Assembly (NCBI GenBank): GCA_032052615.1
Contig: DAMBWF010000008.1
Span: 62,001 to 126,000, forward strand
Direction: 5' to 3'
From: Pseudomonas_T sp032052615
GTDB taxonomy: Bacteria; Pseudomonadota; Gammaproteobacteria; Pseudomonadales; Pseudomonadaceae
Length of the DNA stretch: 64,000 bases
Shown one piece after another: positions 59,801 to 64,000 of this stretch. The notes under the pieces were generated by a model. The model worked only from the letters and a program-made list of their open reading frames with translations, did not search any database and had not been told where the DNA came from. Numbering within the stretch: position 1 is the first letter of the stretch; every line of letters begins with the position of its first letter. Position numbers and translations under genes: made by a program.

Positions 59801-60946
59801 TCAAACCTGCGCGATCCACTTGCGATGGGTATGGACCGCCATCAAAACCCCAAACCCTGACAGTAGCGTCACCAGCGAAGTTCCACCGTAGCTAATGAAG
59901 GGAAGCGGCACCCCCACCACCGGCAACAATCCGCTGACCATGCCGATGTTCACCAGGACGTAGACGAAGAAGGTCATGGTCAGGCTGCCCGCCATGAGCT
60001 TGCCGAACAGCGTCTGGGCCTGGACGGTAATCACCAGGCCTCGCGCGATCAGCAGCAGGTAGACCAGCAGCAGTAGGCAGATGCCCACCAGCCCGAACTC
60101 CTCGCCGAGGACCGCAATGATAAAGTCCGTGTGGCTTTCGGGCAAAAAATCCAGATGGGACTGCGTGCCCAGCAGCCAGCCCTTGCCGAACACCCCGCCG
60201 GAACCGATGGCCGCCTTGGACTGGATGATGTTCCAGCCGGTGCCCAGGGGATCGCTCTCGGGGTCGAGAAAGGTCAGGATGCGCTGCTTCTGGTAGTCGT
60301 GCATGACGAACAGCCACATGCCCACCGCCACCGGCACCACCGCCGCCACCGCGCCGGCGATCCAGCGCCATTGCAGGCCGGCCATGAACAGCACGAAGGT
60401 ACCCGAGGCGAGGATCAGCAGGGAGGTGCCCAGGTCCGGTTGGCGCACCACCAGCACGAACGGCACGACGATCAGCGCCAGGCTCACCACCACGTGTTTC
60501 AGCCGCGGCGGCAGGCTGCGCTTGGCCAGGTACCAGGCGATGGTGGCCGGCATCAGGATTTTCATGAACTCGGCCGGCTGGAAGCGGATCACCCCGGGGA
60601 TGTTGATCCAGCGGGTCGCGCCCATGGCATTGTGGCCCATGACGTCCACCACGATCAGCAGCAGCACGCCGATGACGTAGCCGATGGGCACCCAGCGCGC
60701 CAGGAAGCGCGGCTCGAACTGGGCGATCACCCCCATCGCCACCAGGCCGATGCCGAACGAACTGGCCTGCTTGGCCAGCAGGTCCCAGCTCCGGCCGCTG
60801 GCGGAGTAGAGGACGAACAGGCTGCCGGCGGCCAGCACCAGCAGCAACAGCAGCAACTGGCCGTCGATGTGCAGGCGCTGCAACAGCGTGGCGCGCCGGC
60901 GCATCACGTCCTCGCTGGACAGGGTACGGTCGAAATTACCGTTCAT
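59801..60946 (-). CDS. rodA: Rod shape-determining protein RodA, SEDS glycosyltransferase
   Basis: 381 residues, about ten transmembrane helices. SEDS motifs: FIPxxx-type LDFLPESHTDFIIAVLGEEFGL, with the catalytic Asp in this loop, and VPLPFISYGGTSLVTLLSG. RodA polymerises lipid II into glycan strands during elongation together with PBP2. Its ATG overlaps the mrdA stop by 4 bp (ATGA). The sltB1 gene follows 5 bp after its stop. Confidence 0.97.
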   Translation of the reverse strand: MNGNFDRTLSSEDVMRRRATLLQRLHIDGQLLLLLLVLAAGSLFVLYSASGRSWDLLAKQASSFGIGLVAMGVIAQFEPRFLARWVPIGYVIGVLLLIVVDVMGHNAMGATRWINIPGVIRFQPAEFMKILMPATIAWYLAKRSLPPRLKHVVVSLALIVVPFVLVVRQPDLGTSLLILASGTFVLFMAGLQWRWIAGAVAAVVPVAVGMWLFVMHDYQKQRILTFLDPESDPLGTGWNIIQSKAAIGSGGVFGKGWLLGTQSHLDFLPESHTDFIIAVLGEEFGLVGICLLLLVYLLLIARGLVITVQAQTLFGKLMAGSLTMTFFVYVLVNIGMVSGLLPVVGVPLPFISYGGTSLVTLLSGFGVLMAVHTHRKWIAQV

Positions 60947-62832
60947 CGCGGGGGCTCCAGACTCGCCTGCGGCGAGCGGTACTCGGGCTTGAGCTGGCCG
61001 TCCTCGCCCAGCAGCCAGGCGTCCATGACCTGCTTGACCACCGGCGCCGCCACGCCCGAGCCGGATTCGCCGTTCTCCACCATCACCGCCACGGCGATGC
61101 GCGGGTCCTCCGCCGGGGCGAAGCCGACGAACAGGGCGTGGTCGCGGTGGCGCTCCTGCAGTTTCGAGCGGTCGTAGCGTTCGCCCTGGCGGATCGCCAC
61201 GACCTGCGCCGTGCCGCTCTTGCCGGCGATGCGGTAGACGGACTTCTCGCCCACCTTGCGCGCCGTGCCCCGGGCGCCGTGCATCACCTGCTCCATGCCA
61301 TTGCGGGCCTGGTCCCAGTAGCTGGGGTCGCGCACCACGATGTCCGGCATCGGGTTGGGGTCCACCGGTGGCTGGCCTTCGAGGGTGCGCGCCAGGTGCG
61401 GCCTGATCCACTTGCCGCGGTTCGCCAGCAGGGCGGTCGCCTGGGCCATCTGCAACGGCGTCGTCTGCATGTAGCCCTGGCCGATACCGAGGATCAGGGT
61501 TTCGCCGGGGTACCACACCTGGCGCCGGGTGACCCGCTTCCACTCCCGGGACGGCATCAGACCGGGGGCTTCCTCGAACATGTCCAGGGAGACCCGCTGG
61601 CCGATGCCGAAGCGGCTCAGGTAGGCGTGCAGCCGGTCGATGCCCATCTTGTGGGCGAGGTCGTAGAAGTAGGTGTCGTTGGAACGCATCAGGGCGGTTT
61701 CCAGGTTCACCCAGCCGTCCCCGGAACGGTTCCAGTTGCGGTACTTGTGGTCGTAGTTGGGCAACTGGTAGTAGCCGGGATCGAAGACCCGGGTCGCCGG
61801 GGTGATCACCCCGCTGTCGAGCCCCGCCACGGCCACCACCGGCTTGATGGTCGAGCCGGGCGGATAAAGCCCGCGCAGCACGCGGTTGTACAACGGCCGG
61901 TCGATGGAATCGCGCAGGCTGGCGTAGTCGTTGAAGCTGATACCGGTGACGAACAGGTTGGGGTCGAAGCTGGGCTGGCTGACCATCGCCAGTACCTCGC
62001 CCGTGCGCGGCTCGATGGCCACCACCGCGCCCCGGCGCCCGGCCAGGGCCGCCTCCGCCGCCTCCTGCAGGCGGATGTCGAGGGTCAGCACGATATCCTT
62101 GCCGGGTTTCGGGTCGGTGCGCTTGAGCACCCGCAACACCCGGCCGCGGGCGTTGGTCTCGACTTCCTCGTAGCCGACCTGGCCGTGCAGTTCGGGCTCG
62201 TAGAAGCGCTCGATGCCGGTCTTGCCGATATGGTGGGTGCCGCTGTAGTTGATCGGGTCGAGCTCCTTGAGCTCCTTCTCGTTGATCCGCCCGACATAGC
62301 CCACCGAATGGGCGAAGTGCGCGCCCTGGGGATAATGCCGCACCAGTTGGGCCACCACTTCCACGCCGGGCAGGCGGAACTGGTTCACCGCGATCCGAGC
62401 GATCTGCTCCTCGCTCAGCTCGAACAGGATCGGCACCGGTTCGAAGGGCCGGCGCCCTTGCTTCATGCGCTTCTCGAACAGCTCGCGGTCGTCGGCGCTC
62501 AGGCCCAGCACCTCGACGATCACGTCCAGCACCTGCTCCCAGTCGCCGGTGCGCTCGCGGGTGACGGTAAGGCTGAAGCTGGGGCGGTTGTCGGCGATCA
62601 CCACGCCGTTGCGGTCGAAGATCAGCCCGCGGGTGGGCGGCACCGGCTGCACGTGGACGCGGTTGTTCTCCGACAGGGTCGAGTGGTACTCGTACTGGAT
62701 CACTTGCAGGTAATACAGCCGCGCCACCAGCACGGCGGTCAGCAGCAGCACGGCGACAGCCCCGACGATGACCCGGTTGCGCACCAGGCGGGCGTCTTTC
62801 TCGTGGTCTTTCAGACGGATCGGCTGCGGCAT
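60943..62832 (-). CDS. mrdA: Penicillin-binding protein 2 (PBP2), elongasome transpeptidase
   Basis: 629 residues. Single N-terminal transmembrane helix (about 20-42), pedestal/dimer domain with PTRGLIFDRNGVVIADN, then the transpeptidase domain with S-x-x-K in PPGSTIKP, S-x-N in MRSNDTYFY and KSGT in AGKSGTAQV. It crosslinks the glycan made by RodA in the lateral wall. The C-terminal tail (GEDGQLKPEYRS...) is Pro/Ser-rich. Order rlmH-mrdA-rodA is the usual one. Confidence 0.97.
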   Translation of the reverse strand: MPQPIRLKDHEKDARLVRNRVIVGAVAVLLLTAVLVARLYYLQVIQYEYHSTLSENNRVHVQPVPPTRGLIFDRNGVVIADNRPSFSLTVTRERTGDWEQVLDVIVEVLGLSADDRELFEKRMKQGRRPFEPVPILFELSEEQIARIAVNQFRLPGVEVVAQLVRHYPQGAHFAHSVGYVGRINEKELKELDPINYSGTHHIGKTGIERFYEPELHGQVGYEEVETNARGRVLRVLKRTDPKPGKDIVLTLDIRLQEAAEAALAGRRGAVVAIEPRTGEVLAMVSQPSFDPNLFVTGISFNDYASLRDSIDRPLYNRVLRGLYPPGSTIKPVVAVAGLDSGVITPATRVFDPGYYQLPNYDHKYRNWNRSGDGWVNLETALMRSNDTYFYDLAHKMGIDRLHAYLSRFGIGQRVSLDMFEEAPGLMPSREWKRVTRRQVWYPGETLILGIGQGYMQTTPLQMAQATALLANRGKWIRPHLARTLEGQPPVDPNPMPDIVVRDPSYWDQARNGMEQVMHGARGTARKVGEKSVYRIAGKSGTAQVVAIRQGERYDRSKLQERHRDHALFVGFAPAEDPRIAVAVMVENGESGSGVAAPVVKQVMDAWLLGEDGQLKPEYRSPQASLEPPR

Positions 62833-62842
62833 CTGAAGCCCA

Positions 62843-63310
62843 TCACTTGTGGTACGGATGGCCGGAGAGCACGGTCCAAGCCCGGTAGAGCTGCTCGCCG
62901 ACGAGAATGCGCACCAGCGGGTGCGGCAGGGTCAGCGGCGACAGCGACCAACGTTGCTCGGCGCGCGCGCGAACCTCCGGCGCCAGGCCCTCGGGACCGC
63001 CGACCATCAGGTTGACGGTGCGCGCCTCCAGCCGCCAGCGCTCCAGCTCCGCCGCCAGTTGCTCGGTGCTCCACGGGCGCCCCTCCACCTCCAGGGTGAC
63101 GATGCGCTCGCCAGGTTGCACCTTGGCCAGCATCGCCTCGCCCTCCTGCCGGATCAGGCGCGTCACATCGGCGTTCTTGCCCCGGGTGCCGAGGGGGACT
63201 TCCACCAGTTCCAGCGGCAGCTCGGCGGGCAGGCGCTTGGCGTACTCCTGCCAGCCCTCCTCCACCCAGCGCGGCATGCGCGACCCGACGGCGATCAGCT
63301 TGATGCGCAC
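62843..63310 (-). CDS. rlmH: 23S rRNA (pseudouridine(1915)-N3)-methyltransferase
   Basis: 155 residues, SPOUT fold. MRIKLIAVGSRMPRWVEEGW..., LEVEGRPWSTEQLA, NLMVGGPEGLAPEV (SAM-knot) and LVRILVGEQLYRAWTVLSGHPYHK are the family signature. It methylates pseudouridine 1915 in helix 69 of the 70S ribosome. It lies 7 bp after rsfS in the same direction. Confidence 0.97.
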   Translation of the reverse strand: MRIKLIAVGSRMPRWVEEGWQEYAKRLPAELPLELVEVPLGTRGKNADVTRLIRQEGEAMLAKVQPGERIVTLEVEGRPWSTEQLAAELERWRLEARTVNLMVGGPEGLAPEVRARAEQRWSLSPLTLPHPLVRILVGEQLYRAWTVLSGHPYHK

Positions 63311-63317
63311 GGCGTGC

Positions 63318-63671
63318 TCAGTCCGCGGCGCCCTGGGCGCGACTCTGCTCGGCGCCCTGCCACAGGCGTTCCAGGTCGTAGAACTGGCGGGTCGCCGGCA
63401 GCATCACGTGGACCACCACGTCGCCCAGGTCCAGCAACGCCCATTCGCCGCCGTCCAGCCCTTCGCTGCCCAGGGGGCGCACGCCGCGCGCCTTGATTTT
63501 CTCCAGCACGTTCTCGGCCAGGGATTTCACGTGGCGGCTGGAGGTGCCGCTGGCGATCACCATGAAGTCGGTGACGCTGGTCTTGTCCCGCACATCGATG
63601 GTGGTGATGTCCTGGGCCTTCAGGTCTTCCAGGGCCGCGATGGCGACCTGGGCGAGTTCTTCGTTATGCAT
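63318..63671 (-). CDS. rsfS: Ribosomal silencing factor RsfS
   Basis: 117 residues. DUF143/Iojap family: AALEDLKAQDITTIDV, TDFMVIASGTSSRHVKSLAENV, GEWALLDLGDVVVHVMLP and FYDLERLW. It binds uL14 and blocks subunit joining when nutrients are scarce. It lies between nadD and rlmH; nadD ends 81 bp upstream. Confidence 0.97.
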   Translation of the reverse strand: MHNEELAQVAIAALEDLKAQDITTIDVRDKTSVTDFMVIASGTSSRHVKSLAENVLEKIKARGVRPLGSEGLDGGEWALLDLGDVVVHVMLPATRQFYDLERLWQGAEQSRAQGAAD

Positions 63672-63752
63672 GCCTACCTCATCGGAAAAAGGGAAAAGCC
63701 GCGCCTCGGATACGGCGCGAACCGGCGAGCTCGCTCGCCGGGAGGGCGCCCG

Positions 63753-64000
63753 CTAGGGGGGCGCCCGATACAGATCGTGCGCCTCGATGTAGTCGAGGAC
63801 CGCGTCGGGCACCAGGAAGCGCACCGAGCGGCCCGCGCCCAGGGTCTTGCGGATCTGGGTCGCCGACACCGCCAAAGGCGTCTGCCAGACGAAGACGATC
63901 TGCCCGGCCGCCTGGGTCAGCGCCCCGGGCTCGCCGACACTGCGCCCCGCCAGCAGGTCGCGGAGGGTTTCCGGCGGCTCGCTGTCGGCGTCCGGGCGTT
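63753..64000 (-). CDS. nadD: Nicotinate-nucleotide adenylyltransferase, C-terminal part
   Basis: The gene runs off the window; about 81 codons are visible, ending TAG (63753-63755). The conserved S-A-T-x-x-R motif is PLAVSATQIRKTL, followed by GRSVRFLVPDAVLDYIEAHD and the end LYRAPP. NadD adenylates nicotinate mononucleotide to deamido-NAD. The start lies beyond base 64000. Confidence 0.92.
   Translation of the reverse strand, partial: RPDADSEPPETLRDLLAGRSVGEPGALTQAAGQIVFVWQTPLAVSATQIRKTLGAGRSVRFLVPDAVLDYIEAHDLYRAPP

Noticed and set aside
1..64000. tRNA genes, CRISPR arrays, insertion sequences, prophage
   Set aside because: Looked for T-loop-like tRNA ends, regularly spaced repeats, transposase motifs and terminal repeats by eye; none convincing.

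Overview
This is a GC-rich chromosomal window from a gammaproteobacterium, most probably a Pseudomonas of or near the P. aeruginosa/resinovorans lineage. The evidence is protein identity plus gene order. The right-hand block (miaB, phoL, ybeY, corC, lnt, ydcF, ybeL-like, leuS, lptE, holA, arfA, sltB3, then convergent lipA, lipB, ybeD, dacC, rlpA, sltB1, rodA, mrdA, rlmH, rsfS, nadD) follows the conserved Pseudomonas order. No rRNA, tRNA, CRISPR array, insertion sequence or prophage gene was recognised. Species assignment is inference.

Left third (1-27,400) is mixed housekeeping and accessory sequence. It holds the end of an NCS2 purine permease, trmA, a cysteine-motif DUF411 protein, a lipoprotein that looks like a two-lobed pepsin-type aspartic peptidase, and alaC. 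Divergent from alaC is an orphan type VI secretion amidase effector of the Tse1/Tae1 type with a candidate lipoprotein immunity partner. Then come a YpfJ-type zinc protease, a HAD phosphatase, tesB, a GNAT acetyltransferase, a class IV-like histone deacetylase homologue, a flavoprotein, and a two-gene signalling unit (CheY-CheC fusion plus PAS protein). A secreted beta-helix protein, an RhlE-type helicase, a DMT exporter with divergent Lrp-type regulator, an NYN protein, a DUF2076 protein, an isochorismatase-fold protein lacking the usual cysteine, a YciC membrane protein, a frameshifted GNAT gene, hrpB, a small lipoprotein, and a CDF metal exporter whose 3' end overlaps a convergent MFS gene complete this part. 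The 650-bp gap before the next Lrp-type regulator carries repeated identical hairpins and a minus-strand terminator.

Middle (27,400-41,500) contains an Lrp regulator, a DUF2788 membrane protein, a single-domain globin, rluE, a metallo-beta-lactamase-fold hydrolase, and amn. A MocR regulator is divergent from a serine/threonine dehydratase across a clear repeat-type operator. Next are an unknown coiled-coil acidic protein, aidB, thiD-thiE-hemL (thiamine and tetrapyrrole synthesis), a Sel1-repeat protein with a good sigma-70 promoter, and a DUF1820 protein.

Right third (41,500-64,000) is translation and envelope biogenesis. MiaB, YbeY, LeuS, RlmH and RsfS serve tRNA/rRNA/ribosome function; Lnt, LptE, SltB3, DacC, RlpA, SltB1, RodA and PBP2 build and remodel lipoproteins, LPS and the lateral cell wall; LipA/LipB make the lipoyl cofactor; HolA is the clamp-loader delta subunit; NadD makes NAD. 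A 49-codon arfA gene with an internal terminator-like hairpin lies between holA and sltB3. Functions are read from motifs and family knowledge; nothing was computed by search.
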